In this document: one piece after another, positions 13,489 through 24,206 of the stretch
Layout: every line of letters begins with the position of its first letter
Numbering within the stretch: the stretch's first letter is position 1
DNA from: Tricholoma matsutake
Lineage: Eukaryota; Basidiomycota; Agaricomycetes; Agaricales; Tricholomataceae
Direction: 5' to 3'
Assembly (NCBI GenBank): GCA_026075535.2
Contig: AP026543.1
Location: forward strand, 5,208,001 to 5,272,000
Length of the DNA stretch: 64,000 nt
Notes under the pieces: model-generated
What the model was told of the DNA's origin: nothing
Seen by the model: the letters and a program-made list of their open reading frames with translations, nothing else
The model's database searches: none
Position numbers and translations under genes: made by a program

Positions 13489-15069
13489 ATGTCTGGGACA
13501 CCTGTAGCGAAGGGAAGGCGCAGACGTCTTCTTCGTAAATTATTTGGTTTCAATGTCAGTGAATGCCACATGTAATGCTATATGTGACGATTCAATGATT
13601 CTAGAACCCCGATTCTCCAAAGCCTCCGCTGAAGCAAGCTTATCAGGGTGGGAACGGAAATACTGTCCCAGGTTTTGACTTGGTTCAAGCTTTCGATGCC
13701 CTTGAGCTTTCTGGTGGCAGAAACCAATCCGACTCTAATTTTGTCGGCGGTTTCCATCCTCGGTATCGTGGTTCCACTGAGATGACCACTCAGCCATATG
13801 CTGCATCAAGTAACATCCCCCGTTTCAAGTTACCATTGCCCGTCCCGCCCTCTATGCCAATACCAGAGATACCCAAGAACGGACAGCAGTCCCTGACAAT
13901 GCAAATGGCTCTCCGCCCTGCCAAAGAAGAAATAAACTTTCTGGATCAGAATCTACTGCCTTCACGCCCCCACACCGTCTCTCCTGCTCCTGTGGCTGTT
14001 TCCGTTTCTGTACCACGCCCGGTGCCTTCAAGAGTGCATACGATGCCGGTCAAACCTGAGAGACCTCGTGCTGCCTCAAGTCCGCCAACTTCTTCAGACT
14101 CATCGATCTCTGAGCAATGTGCAGGCATAACAAAGGCAAATAAACGATGCTCCCGTCGAGTCAAACTCGGGCCTTCTCTCTCACATTTGTATGACAATGG
14201 TGATGGCGATTCGCCACCCATCGAGAGGTTTTGTTTTCAGCATACGAATGAGTTACTTCAGCCCAGCGGGTTTTTTTCCAGGAAAACTAGAGATTGGATC
14301 AACTTCCATGGTAAGTTCATTGTACGTGAAGCAGGCATCTTTTTTTTCTAAGAACAGTCAGATTGGATACCTGACTATCTCCGTCGTGAGACACAGGCTG
14401 CGTTGAGAGTCGAGATGGAGAAACCTCGATCACAATCCGATGTTCATGGATACATATATACGTTTGAAATCAGAGGTGCTTTGTCTGCATTCCACTCCAC
14501 AAGCAACAGTTATGGACCAGCTGCAATAGATTCAGATGTAGCACAGACCATCAAACTCAAAGTCGGAAGAGCAGTCAATCTCGTCAAGCGAATTGATCAG
14601 TGGGGCAAGCAATGCTCGTCAAAAGAGCAAATTATTCGAGGCTGGTATCCAGGAACTGTTGAAGCAGATGCTGACGAGAAGAGCTTGATGAAAGGTAGAA
14701 TCAAAGCAGGAGTTAAGGTAGCATGGTGCCACCGATTGGGTGAGGAATTGTGGATAAATCACCTCCCCATTCTCATACTGATGTGACGGCGTAGAGCGAC
14801 TCATTCATCTTGAGTTAGCTGATCTAGTTGTCACGGGAGCCTATCTTGACCCAGGATGGGCTGATGGCAACATGACTATTTCGATTTCCAAGACTACAAC
14901 GATCGGGAGGATAAGAAGGACCCCATGTACCGATTGCGGAAAGGTGCATAAAGAGATATTCGAGTTTCAAAGAGTAGAGCGCGGTAGGTTGGTAGGGAAG
15001 GAATGGGATATGGTGGTTAAGCCTGTCATTGAGAAGTGGGGCAGATTTGTGGCCAATTTAATCTCTTGA
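13489..15069 (+). CDS. T5orf172/DUF1766 (GIY-YIG-like) domain protein
   Basis: A 459-residue protein from four exons (13489-13554, 13605-14310, 14362-14694, 14795-15069); all junctions keep frame and use GT-AG. The N-terminal half is Pro/Ser-rich and disordered. A cysteine cluster follows (EQCAGITKANKRCSRRV...ERFCFQH), resembling the small zinc motif often placed before this domain. The C-terminal half carries HGYIYTFEI, KVGRAVNLVKRIDQWGKQC, GWYPG and ERLIHLELADL, then PCTDCGKVHKEIF. These match the T5orf172 family, whose fold is related to GIY-YIG nucleases and which fungi share with Mug113 and phage proteins. Whether it cuts DNA is unknown. The third intron was placed so that the next exon begins within ERLIHLE; an alternative junction would add about eight residues. 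Confidence 0.85.
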
Positions 15070-15319
15070 AGTCAATTCCCTGCCGTTTCATCTATATGTA
15101 GCTGTACAGCGTGTAAACCTTGGACAAAGAAGTCTGTCTCAATTCTTCATAGGTAGAGCACGCTACTACATTGTACTACTGTCTCTCTTGAAGGATACAT
15201 ACGAGTGCATATTCTTCTATAAACAAATTGCAGTCAGAACTTCAATCATTCTTCAAAATCCATGTCAAGAACGCTGCAAAAGAAAGTAAGAAAGTGTGAA
15301 GTAAGAGATCATGTCTATG

Positions 15320-17437
15320 TTACCATTCTTCCGAATTGACCTCTGCAGGTTTGTAGGTAGAGAACATGAAAGAGCTTCCAACGAAGCTTCCTGGGTTGAA
15401 GACGTGGCAACCCGTGTATGTGATTTTGTATTTATCGTATTTATCCGCAAGGACCAGCTAGAAGACCGTCCTGCCATGAAATGATTGTTACAACTAAGGA
15501 TATCGCTACTTACTGCGGTAGGTAGGGGATACAAACGGAGAGAATGGTCATAATCAGCAAGCGTTGGCTGAATGTTGATGGTCAAAGGACTCAGATGTGC
15601 CTGATCCAGAATGGATTGTACTAACTGCCGAGGTCAGAAGTTAGTATTTGGATAGAGGGTTGGAACGGACAACCCACATATCTCTTAAGGTCTTCACTGT
15701 TTACGTCTGGCTTGACTCCGACCGCATTTCTCAGCATTCTTGCCATTGAATCTTCCCTGAATATGACGATCTCCTGGTCGAAGAATTTGATACGGCATGG
15801 ATTCGATGCAAAGTGTATCTTGGGAACCTTTGTCTTGAGTCGATTCAGAAAAGACAATGAGAGATGTTGTCGTGGCAATGTTCCATTGACAGTAATATCC
15901 AGAGGACCGGGCACCAGCACGAAGTGAGTATACCGTGTGATCGTGGGGTACGAGGCAATTAGGTCCGCAAGACTATCGAAATTTTCTGTACGTTATTCGA
16001 TTAAGAGCCTGGCGGATCACTTTTAAAATGACATCAGACCTTGATACCTGTGGACGTCGCGACTATTGCCATGCGCTATTGATTCGCTGGTAAAATTGCC
16101 ACAAAGAATCATCACCTTCGGAATAAAACTATTTTCGATGCAATTGTCAAACATCTTTTGCAGTCCAAGAAGTGTTTCCGGATGATCCAGCCAGACATCA
16201 GAGAGGAAGAAAAAATGCAGTTCTGGGAGCTCATCTCGAATGCGAGCGGCAAATTTCGCCTACAAAGCAGAATTCAGCACTGAATAGTCTCGAGGTAATC
16301 AAGACGAACATCTTCCAACAAGGAAGTTGAACCTCTACCTAAGAAATCGATGTGTCCATATATTGATCTAATAAGTTTTATTCTCAAAAAGAGAATGTCT
16401 GCGAAATAAAATACATATCTTACCGAGCAGTCACGCGCGGTTCACATGGAGGCTGGCCGATAGCAACTATTTCTAAAGTTGCCTCTTCGGTATATTCGCC
16501 TTCTACTAAAGCAAAACAACCTTCAGTGAAAAATCCGTCCCCTGGTGCGTCCTACTTTATTTTATGAGCAAGTCGGAGCAGATACAGCAAGTCGGATGAC
16601 TCACCAATTTCGAGAAATCAAGCTCAACACTTCCGTCGGCATCTTCGATGCAAAGTCTTCCCTCCTTGTTACGGCATAGCATCCCTAACAGTAGGAATCT
16701 TTCCCCCGCACGACCTAAGAGTTGCTTCGTGGATTTGAGCTACTGGAATCGTTCATTTGAGGATATCCAAAGGTCGTTTGCGGCTTACGGTCACTAATCG
16801 CTCCCTGTCGCGAGATGGAAGAGTAGATGGCGCAAAGTGTTCATTTCGCAGAACACACTGCTTAATGATGAATAGCCTGTCACGGATGGATTGTATCCGA
16901 GATTCGGGGGATCCTGAGATGGTCAGGGGTGTTGATACCCTGGACAAAATTCAGATGGATCCGCAATTCAGCACAGAAACCCGCCAACTTTTGAAAAGTT
17001 CCATTTTCTTGCGACCAACGCCACAGCGGCATTTCAAAGGCATTGATAATGTAAAGATGGCTTTCTGGATCGATCAAATCCTTCTCATCTGATTGTTGTC
17101 CCTGTTCCTGTAGTGATTCGTAGACTCTCTTGAGAATCTCCGCGGACACTTTCATCGTTGCATCTGATCCCAGAGGCTTACTAAGAGTCAGATACGACGA
17201 GACATTCAGTAACTCACCATCTTGTTTGCTGTATTCCACTACAAGCGTTTCGAGACTAGATTCAATATCCTCGTCCGAGATCTCGTGGTGATCGAGTATC
17301 TCTTCGAGAAGCTCTGACACGTCTGGTCCCAGGGAGTAACTGAACTTCCGGAATACCTGGAGTCTATCATCAGTGAGAGTTGTTGCGAACTCAGCTGAAC
17401 ATACCTTTAGTATCTTTCGCTGTCTGTCATCGGCCAT
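15320..17437 (-). CDS. DPB2: DNA polymerase epsilon subunit B
   Basis: Second-largest subunit of the leading-strand replicase, holding the catalytic subunit to the CMG helicase at the origin. The N-terminus (ATG 17435-17437, [12 protein letters not shown]) forms the usual small helical domain. The C-terminal calcineurin-like phosphoesterase fold is recognised from [72 protein letters not shown] and the last exon's [13 protein letters not shown] with [13 protein letters not shown]. As in all B subunits, no active phosphatase is expected. The gene has many introns, some internal exons between 15,960 and 16,760 being very short. It ends at TAA 15320-15322, tail to tail with the T5orf172 gene, and is divergent from PHAF1 over 160 bp carrying two ACGCG cores. 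Confidence 0.93.
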
Positions 17438-17597
17438 GAAAATGAATAGTGGGTTTTGTTAGCGTAAGAAATCAGTCGTCAAGGAAGGTTGACGTGTCGT
17501 GCGACGCGCTACGACTCAGAGTTTTATGGTGACTGTGACATGACGCGACGTGCTACGGACAATTATAGCTTCCTCAGTCCTAAAGTCGAGTTCAGAC
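17438..17597. promoter_or_regulatory. Divergent promoter of DPB2 and PHAF1 with two ACGCG cores
   Basis: The 160 bp between the two start codons hold two copies of ACGCG (17504-17508 and 17543-17547), each set in a similar CG-rich context followed by gctacg. ACGCG is the core of the yeast MluI cell-cycle box, which drives G1/S expression of replication genes such as DNA polymerase subunits. The link to this fungus is inference. Confidence 0.4.
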
Positions 17598-19107
17598 ATG
17601 TTCTCCACACTAGACGTCGACGTTAGACCAGGCTCTGGACTTGGAATGTTTGAGATAGGTCGATATCGTTGTGATAAGTAAAATGCAATGATGTGACTCT
17701 TCTATGCAGGCTCGTCTCTGTGGGCAGTCCTTGACTTGTTACGGCCTCTTCAGCATTCTTTCCCTCAGGTCGATATCAAGTATGACCCAGACGCATCATC
17801 TGTCACCCCAATCATCCTACATATTCGCCCACATCTAGATCTACTGTTTTCCGGTAAACACCAGCGTCTCCATACGATCTGCCTTCGGAAATTACGAGAT
17901 CCCAATCCGCCAGTGACATTGAGATACAAGGACGTCATATTATCATCTACAGAAGAAGTACTAAGACGTGTTGGAGTCAGTCGTACCTTTGGACCCACGT
18001 ACCCTGGTGATGATTTGCGATACCCAGGATTATGGTTTGGTTTTGAAGAGGATGGGATAGGAGAAGGGCTAAAGGGAACGCGATCGGAGGACAGGATGCA
18101 GGAAGTGAAACGTGTTTTGATCTCCCAGAAGGGGAATGATGGTAAGGACCAGGATGCACTAGATGAAGTTGACGAATGTCCAACCATGCACGGCGATATC
18201 AGGCAGGCCGTTGTGAAAGTACTTTCAGAATCTCCTCCGCCGAATCTCGCTTATTTTCTGATATTCAGATTCATGATGGCGTTACTCTTTACTTTTATCC
18301 TTCCTCAACTCCACCAATACACATACGACTTGGAGAGACAACTGCGCAGGATTTGATGCTTGATCTTGGACCACCACTTCGGACCCATTACAAGGAGGAC
18401 CAGAGAATGACAATTCATTCCACCAGCAAAGTGTCCGAAAGGGGAACAGAATCAGAATGTAGGGAAACTCAGGTTTTATACATGGTAATGACTGAGACAT
18501 CACATTACAGACTTCTATAATTATTTCCAGCATGGACTAGATTTCCTTATATCCGGTTCATCACACTCTGTGAAGAAGATTATTATCCATTCAAATGTGG
18601 TCAGTAGTACTCGGCTTTCATCCTGACTGCTTTCTAACGCCTTCAAAGCCCGGTTCGCCATTGTTTCAACGGTACAAGCGCTGTAATTGGGAAATAGAGG
18701 GTAAACCGGAGGATGACGAAGATGGTAATCAGCTCTCGTTTTTCAGCTTTCTTGCCACTTGTATGTTGAACATTTCTGAAAAGACACGCCGCCTCGAAAG
18801 CGATTTCATGATAGGGTACGCCTTGTACCCTTTTTCTGCGATAAAATCTGCTCGGAAAACTTGACCGTAATTTAGTTCGAGACAATCAGCCACTTTCTTA
18901 GTCCGCGTGAACCTCCACCATCAATGCATCTTGATCGCACGGATGAGGAGGAAGATATCACACTTCCCAGCCCAACCACAAGTCGTGAGGAAATTTGCTT
19001 TCCTGCAAGGCCCTCCACTTATCATTCGTTATCTAGTTTATGGTTATGATGGGATTATCTTGGAAGTTTCCGAGTCATCACAAGTTGTATCTGTAATGCT
19101 GTTTTGA
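17598..19107 (+). CDS. PHAF1: Phagosome/phagophore assembly factor PHAF1 (UPF0183)
   Basis: Member of the UPF0183 family (human C16orf70/PHAF1), which acts with BCAS3 at autophagic membranes by binding phosphoinositides. Exon 1 (17598-17658) encodes DVRPGSGLGMFEIG; exon 2 begins at 17710 with SSLWAVLDLLR and continues through FPQVDIKYDPD, LHIRPHLDLLFSGKHQRLH, LRRVGVSRTFGPTYPGDDLRYPG and DEVDECPTMHGDI. Later exons give IHDGVTLYFYPSSTPPIHIRLGE, GPPLRTHYKEDQRMTIHS, HGLDFLISG, PGSPLFQRYKRCNWEI, a linker with DEEEDITLPSPTT, and the terminal LYGYDGIILEVSESSQVVSVMLF, matching the vertebrate C-terminal GLxGMxFEV segment. The full family length is present. The stop at 19105-19107 faces REX3 tail to tail with 131 bp between. 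Confidence 0.9.
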
Positions 19108-19238
19108 GAGGCTCGCTTTATCATAATCTTTTCCCGCTTTCCGATACATGTAAGATAATGTCATATCTAATGTGTGTTTGTCAATGCTCTGTGGTTCATC
19201 CTATCGTCTCAAACGTCTTCACAGGGTAGAGCGACGAA

Positions 19239-21114
19239 TCAGGTTTGCATGCTACTACTTGTACTTAGCGATAGTGCATCCTTTGAAAGGGCTGGTTTGG
19301 GCTTGGGCTTATTTAAAATATACCATCGAACGAGGTCAAGCGTTGCAGCTGCGTCCTCCACAGAAGAATGTCCAACAGACGCGCTTCCTGTCTGGATCAA
19401 AATTCCAAGGTTTTCACGGACCCTAGAACAGCTTATTAGCCATTGGATCTTCAGGGTAAGCCAATGATTATTCACAAATCTCTGAGCGCTCTGCGATATG
19501 GCGGGCCTGATCGGTGAGGGAATAGCAACGCTGTGTCAACACATTTATGATGGATTATGCGGAGCGTCTTCAGATCGTTATCTAGAGCATGGCCGATTAA
19601 GATGGTGTCTGCGTTAATGAGGGAGTCCAGCGTCCCGCGAATGGAAGCTAGGGGAAGAACGGCACTCGCATGGCTCTCAGGAGTTATACCCGAAAAGCGC
19701 GTGATATAGTCACTATTGAAATCAGCATAATAGGATGCTGAAGGACATACTACGTACATGATTTCGACGCCCGGGTCCATTCGGACAAGCTGATCATACA
19801 CCTCTTTACCAGAACCATCAACTACAGATACTCGAGCCACGCGCATGCCTCCCGTCGTATAGATCATTTCACAGTCGATTGCCGCGACATCCAGAGCGGT
19901 ACTGGTGTCGGTTGCAGGTTGCAAATGTGAAAACGGGTATCGTGCATGTAGATCTTCCACTTTGGATTCATAAAATACATGTGGACCGTGAGTGCAGCCT
20001 TCCCCATCAGAAACAGATCTTGAACAACAATTATGTAGTCTCGTTCGTTCTCCTGGAACAAGTATATTTCAAGCTGCTAAAGTCCAAGTATCTGGCAGCT
20101 TACCGTTAATTGTAGTTGTAAATGGCTTACCCCAGTGGTAGATGCATTCGTCGGCATCTTCTTTCCGCTTTACCTGAAAAGGTTGTCCACAGCGCTCGCA
20201 TTTCGCAACCTTACCCTCCAAACTTGGTTGATTTCCACCAGGCCCATCAGGAATCTCAACAAAATATCCCCACTGAACCAAGTCGGCTGCCAGGTGAACA
20301 TAGGGCTCGAGGAGGGTGCGGGTAAGTCGAAGAGAGTTTAATGATTTACGAGATTCTGCACGAGCCGCAAGCTCCACCTCTGTTCCAACAGAAGGGTGGG
20401 ATAGAGAAGTCGGCGCTTCACGTCTTTTCAAAGCCGCCGCACACTGGATGATTAACTGATAGTGACTGACATGAACACCAAAAGTTGGAGTCAACGGACG
20501 GTACTGACGTGTCGATATGTGAGCTTTGTTGACTTGTTATAGATTTCTTCCTCTTGCTTTAGAGCATGATCTGACGCTATGGAAGGATTTAAGGGAAGGA
20601 TAGCGTTGTAGAGAACAACAAAGTGGTCGTAGAGGGTTTTTAGCAAGGTCTGAGGATAGTCACATATAAACGAGAAAAGGGCGCATATTCATGCAACGGA
20701 CCTGCCGTACAGGTACAGGGACCTGAGATTGTGCTGCATTGATTCTTAGAACAGGCACACCAGTCTTTGTAGTGAGGTCAGGGTGGCGTTATGTTGGTAG
20801 AAATAAGTGAGATCTCTTACATTGGTGTGAGTTACAGTGGGAATCGCTAAAGGTTTCTGTTGAAGCCCAAGCTTCTGTAATTTCCGTGGGGGTTCATCGA
20901 CCTGATTGATTGGCGTGGGTACACCAGTTCTGTGAGGAGAAAGTGACACAGGACGTTTCGAAGGAACAATGGAGGTTCTGGGCTCATCTACAGGGATGAC
21001 CAAGGAGATAGGAGGAGAAATATCTACTTGATGAGAGAACAGACAAGACTTTCGCGTGCATTTGTGTGAATCGGGGCAAGCTAAGGATTTGAATAGACCT
21101 AAAGACGAGAACAT
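19239..21114 (-). CDS. REX3: RNA exonuclease 3
   Basis: A 3'-5' exoribonuclease of the DEDDh class, which in yeast matures RNase MRP RNA and overlaps with Rex1/Rex2 in trimming U5 snRNA and RNase P RNA. The first exon starts at ATG 21112-21114 (MFSSLGLFKS) and has a CCCH-like zinc motif (CPDSHKCTRKSCLFSH). The next gives VLYNAILPLNPSIASDHALKQEEEIY. A third has CERCGQPFQVK with EDADECIYHWGK (second zinc site, Cys2His2-like), then a short exon with CTHGPHVFYESKVEDLHARYPF. The catalytic domain shows DCEMIYTTGGMRVARVSVVDG (D-x-E), FSGITPESH, LIGHALDNDLK and a C-terminal GHSSVEDAAATLDL (His/Asp). All expected acidic residues are visible. Introns are GT-AG. A longer reading to 21153 has no ATG. Confidence 0.93.
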
Positions 21115-21218
21115 CTGTTGGCAAAGTTGCGCCGATAGTTGTCGCCGCGGCAAGTCAGAATTCCAAAAATGGCAATTTCAAAACCAAGGAATTGCCAAAA
21201 TGTCGAATGCAGGGAGGG

Positions 21219-21662
21219 CATAAGATAGATCTCGTTCAGAACAAACGTGATCACGTGAAATGTGTGACATTTGAATAGACTTCTGCTAAATTCACTTCAC
21301 AGCACATTTAAAAAAAATCCATTTCCACAAAGCTATTTAAATCATACATGTCCAGGTTATGTTGTTTTTACAATAAGAGAAACTTGACTGTAGAAGTTGC
21401 CATTAGGTTTCTGGAAGCGGGAACTTGACATTGTGACTACATGGTCACAGCATCCAGATTCAGCACTTGCAAACCTAATGACTCCTCAGCCTCAACACCT
21501 TTGGAGAATTTAAAGTAACAGATCATTAATAAAAATGATTTTCAACAACTCTGTGCAGCCAGAAGTCTCAAAAGTGTCATCAAAATGACTGCCAACTATG
21601 ATCTAGTCCAATGTCACGCATTTCACGTGATCACATTTGTTCTGAATGAGATCTATCTTATG
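21219..21662. mobile_element. 444-bp palindromic foldback element
   Basis: The outer arms, 21219 to about 21285 and about 21590 to 21662, are inverted copies of each other over roughly 60 bp with only a few mismatches. Both start CATAAGATAGATCTC and contain GATCACGTGAAATG. Inside, agacttctg near 21278 pairs with its complement near 21560, cattaggttt near 21404 pairs with aaacctaatg near 21475, and tgtgac-tacatg-gtcaca at 21432-21449 lies exactly at the midpoint. The whole element is thus a decayed long palindrome, like a foldback MITE. It has no ORF of its own. I could not find a convincing target duplication. It fills most of the 21115-21795 gap between REX3 and the CxC pseudogene; the rest of that gap holds nothing recognised. 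Confidence 0.8.
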
Positions 21663-21795
21663 TGGAATGGAAACGCCGGCGAAAATGCTGGCGATCTGAC
21701 CGGCGATCGCTACGGCGGCATGTCAGCCGTCGATCACATTTCACACTCCGACGATTCTCGACGCACTGAGGACGTGGCCTCGCAATCCTTTTGAC

Positions 21796-23030
21796 ATGGG
21801 GTACGTGCGTGTGTTCCAGCAGCTTGAGCAGCACCCAGTGTTATGTCGGCTTACACTATGTGAAATAAACCAATTCATTCGACTAGCGGCCCAGCTGAAG
21901 AGGGACATACAACTTCCACTACCACCGGAGCAATCCAATCCTGAATGTGCGCCTGATGTCCTACCTCCCAGTATCGAAGAGTTCATTAGTAAAGCAACTG
22001 GAGTTCCTCTCTCGTGCATTGATGCTTTATGGGATATCCTTAAAGACGATGTTTGGAGTGCCTCCCCAGGGCTTCTCTTTGATGATGACCTTATGTCATT
22101 CAAGGAACATGGCTGGGCACTAGGACTCAGTGTGTCCCTATTTTATCATTCTCTCGTCTGTCCTCATCTGTCTTAGCCTCGCTAACACTTTTCCCTCCAT
22201 CTGAAACATGTTCAAACTCGGATTGCATGCGACATGGGTCCATACTCAAGAAAGAAGAACAACGTGCTGTTGTTGTATATACAACAGGGCACGGTGTCCT
22301 TCCAGCCTGGTCGATCCATCTTTCCTGCTCTGGTAAGTGTGTATAGTGTCAGGTTATGTGCTCTGCAGACTGATTTTGTGTGCCCAGCTTGTCACACCAA
22401 TTACCATAACAACTACAGTGTATGCAACGGCATTCGCACGTATTGCCCCAAGAAGCCTACTTATATTCAAGTCGGAGAGCATCAGTTTGTCGAAGAGAAG
22501 GTTGTTGCACTGTGGACTGGGCAGATGCTTCTCGGATGGTGCGTGGCATAGCCAACGTTCACATTCGTCAACTGACACTGATGCGACAGGTTCTCTGCAT
22601 CTAATGCTGCCAAACTCTATGATATGGCTATGGCTAGAGACTATCTGAAGGGGAGCGAGTGGCCCTTTGGCACCAAGCTTACCACTAACCATGTCTGGGA
22701 TGGGTTCATTCTTGCCGCCCTTCTCGCTGATCACCAGCGGCAAGGAACATGTCTCCAGGTACCACATACAGGTGAACAAAAGGACTGCTTCAAGGCTGCC
22801 ATGGAGTCATGAAATGAACACATCGTTCTTTATGGCCAACCCGGGGCAGTCCGTCATGTTTGCCACAAGTGTATGCGTGTATACGAGATGGATGGCGAAT
22901 ATCGTACGTTTGCTGCTCCCGTCTAATGTAATGCTGAAAGCTTACCTTGCAGTGTAGGAAAGTGTCAGGTAATTGTTGGCGATGGCATTAACATGGGCCA
23001 TCCATGCTGTGGCATCTTTTTTCATGGGTT
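21796..23030 (+). pseudogene. KDZ-transposon-associated CxC5/CxC6-type protein, broken
   Basis: This resembles the cysteine-cluster proteins that accompany Kyakuja-Dileera-Zisupton transposases in mushroom genomes. Exon 1 reads LTLCEINQFIRLAAQLKRDIQLP and DVLPPSIEEFISKATGVPL. After a GT-AG intron come PPSETCSNSDC, ILKKEEQRAVVVYTTGHGVLPAWSIHLSCS, then VCPACHTNYHNNYSV, PTYIQVGEHQFVEEKVVALW, a further intron, and FSASNAAKLYDMA, TTNHVWDGFIL, QVPHTGEQKDCFKAAM. A TGA at 22810-22812 interrupts the frame just before NEHIVLYGQPGAVRHVCHKCM and, past another junction, GKCQVIVGDGINMGHPCCGIF. In relatives I recall Arg at that position, so a CGA to TGA change is likely. The reading frame is open upstream of 21796, so the true 5' end is unclear. 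No KDZ transposase is in the window. Confidence 0.75.
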
Positions 23031-23169
23031 TTTCCATACCCTTACCTTTCTGCTGAATGCAAATTTTACTTTATGGCTTAAAAACTTGAGGTTTCTCAAA
23101 GCCTTATATATTGCCCAGCTGGGATAAAACTTTTGATAGGCAGTTAGTAATAATATTTGAAGTTATGGC

Positions 23170-23207
23170 CATACCCCTGCCATGCATTTTTCATACCCCT
23201 GCCATGC
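23170..23207. repeat. 16-bp direct repeat, two copies
   Basis: The word catacccctgccatgc occurs at 23170-23185 and again at 23192-23207, offset by 22 bp. It lies downstream of the CxC pseudogene. Its meaning is unknown. Confidence 0.85.
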
Positions 23208-23540
23208 CTTACTTGCACACCTCACTACCTTACAATGTAAGTGGCTTCTTTTGCGATTGGCAAATGATTGTCACATGATTTCCATCCGCCTTGCGGCTCG
23301 AATCTGGGGGATCGTTTGTCACTCATTCTCTCCCTACCATTCTCTTCCACCTGCAAGAAAAATCATATATCTCCCTGCATCCTTATCACATATTACTACT
23401 TCTCCTAATTCTCACATTTCCATTACTCACTCATAATAAAATGAAAAAAGAAGACATCCTTACTGACTTACTTACTTACCAGGTGTCGGCGAGGTAGGGC
23501 TTAAAACTTACCTGAGTTACTTATGTAACGTAGTCGATCC

Positions 23541-23565
23541 TATCATATCATATCATATCATATCA
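23541..23565. repeat. (TATCA)5 microsatellite
   Basis: Five uninterrupted TATCA units are followed by a degenerate sixth. It is a simple sequence repeat in non-coding DNA and is likely to vary in length between strains. Confidence 0.95.
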
Positions 23566-24206
23566 TAATCTGTCATGACCCGGCTAGATTTTGAGCCGGG
23601 CCGGAAATTTCCGACATAACTAGGCATTCCAACATACAGTGGTATAAATCTTGGTAGTGCTCCTGAACTGGATAAGGAGGATGTGTTAAGATGCAGAGAC
23701 TTGTGTTCATCATCCCACATATATCTACATATATCAACTCATTCTGAAAAATATGCGCCGTCACGGTCTTAAGCGCAAAGCAACGGAGGAACCACACCCT
23801 GAGGGATCGCCCAGCAAAAAGTGCCATTGGATGGTAGCCAAGTCGAAGGAACATCGGCTATGGATGTAGCAACCGATATTATGATAATTAATGTTATAGT
23901 GAACGTGTAACCAAATCTAAAAGGAGTCGGGGTTTTGGCGCTTGCGCCGCTCCATAGGGATATAATTACGTAGTCGCAGAATTCTCCCTCCACACCCACT
24001 GAGCCTTGAACGTGTCAACCTTTGAACACTCTAAGAATGAACTCAAAAAAGAATCCAAGATTGCAGAATCATGTCAGTCATTTGTCTAGTCTGACTTCCC
24101 GAATTGAGTACGTTTCATGTCAATACATATCTCCGCACTCATTGTAATTCTGGTGTCAGAGAGGACCCAAACCACCACCTTGCTGGCCCTTTTTTGCCGC
24201 AAACGT

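Larger units (their letters stand above)
23031..24206. other. Intergenic, repeat-containing
   Basis: Between the CxC pseudogene and LAG1 I find no gene I can support. The stretch holds a 16-bp direct repeat, a pentanucleotide microsatellite and a small GC-rich hairpin (cccggct/agccggg, 23577-23603). A 38-codon plus-strand frame near 23754 encodes a basic, nuclear-signal-like peptide (KRKATEEP) but has no identifiable continuation. The last few hundred bases are probably the LAG1 promoter. Confidence 0.5.

Noticed and set aside
23573..23999. Minus-strand frames with hydrophobic stretches near the microsatellite.
   Set aside because: They overlap each other in different frames, show no family similarity and lie in repeat-rich DNA.
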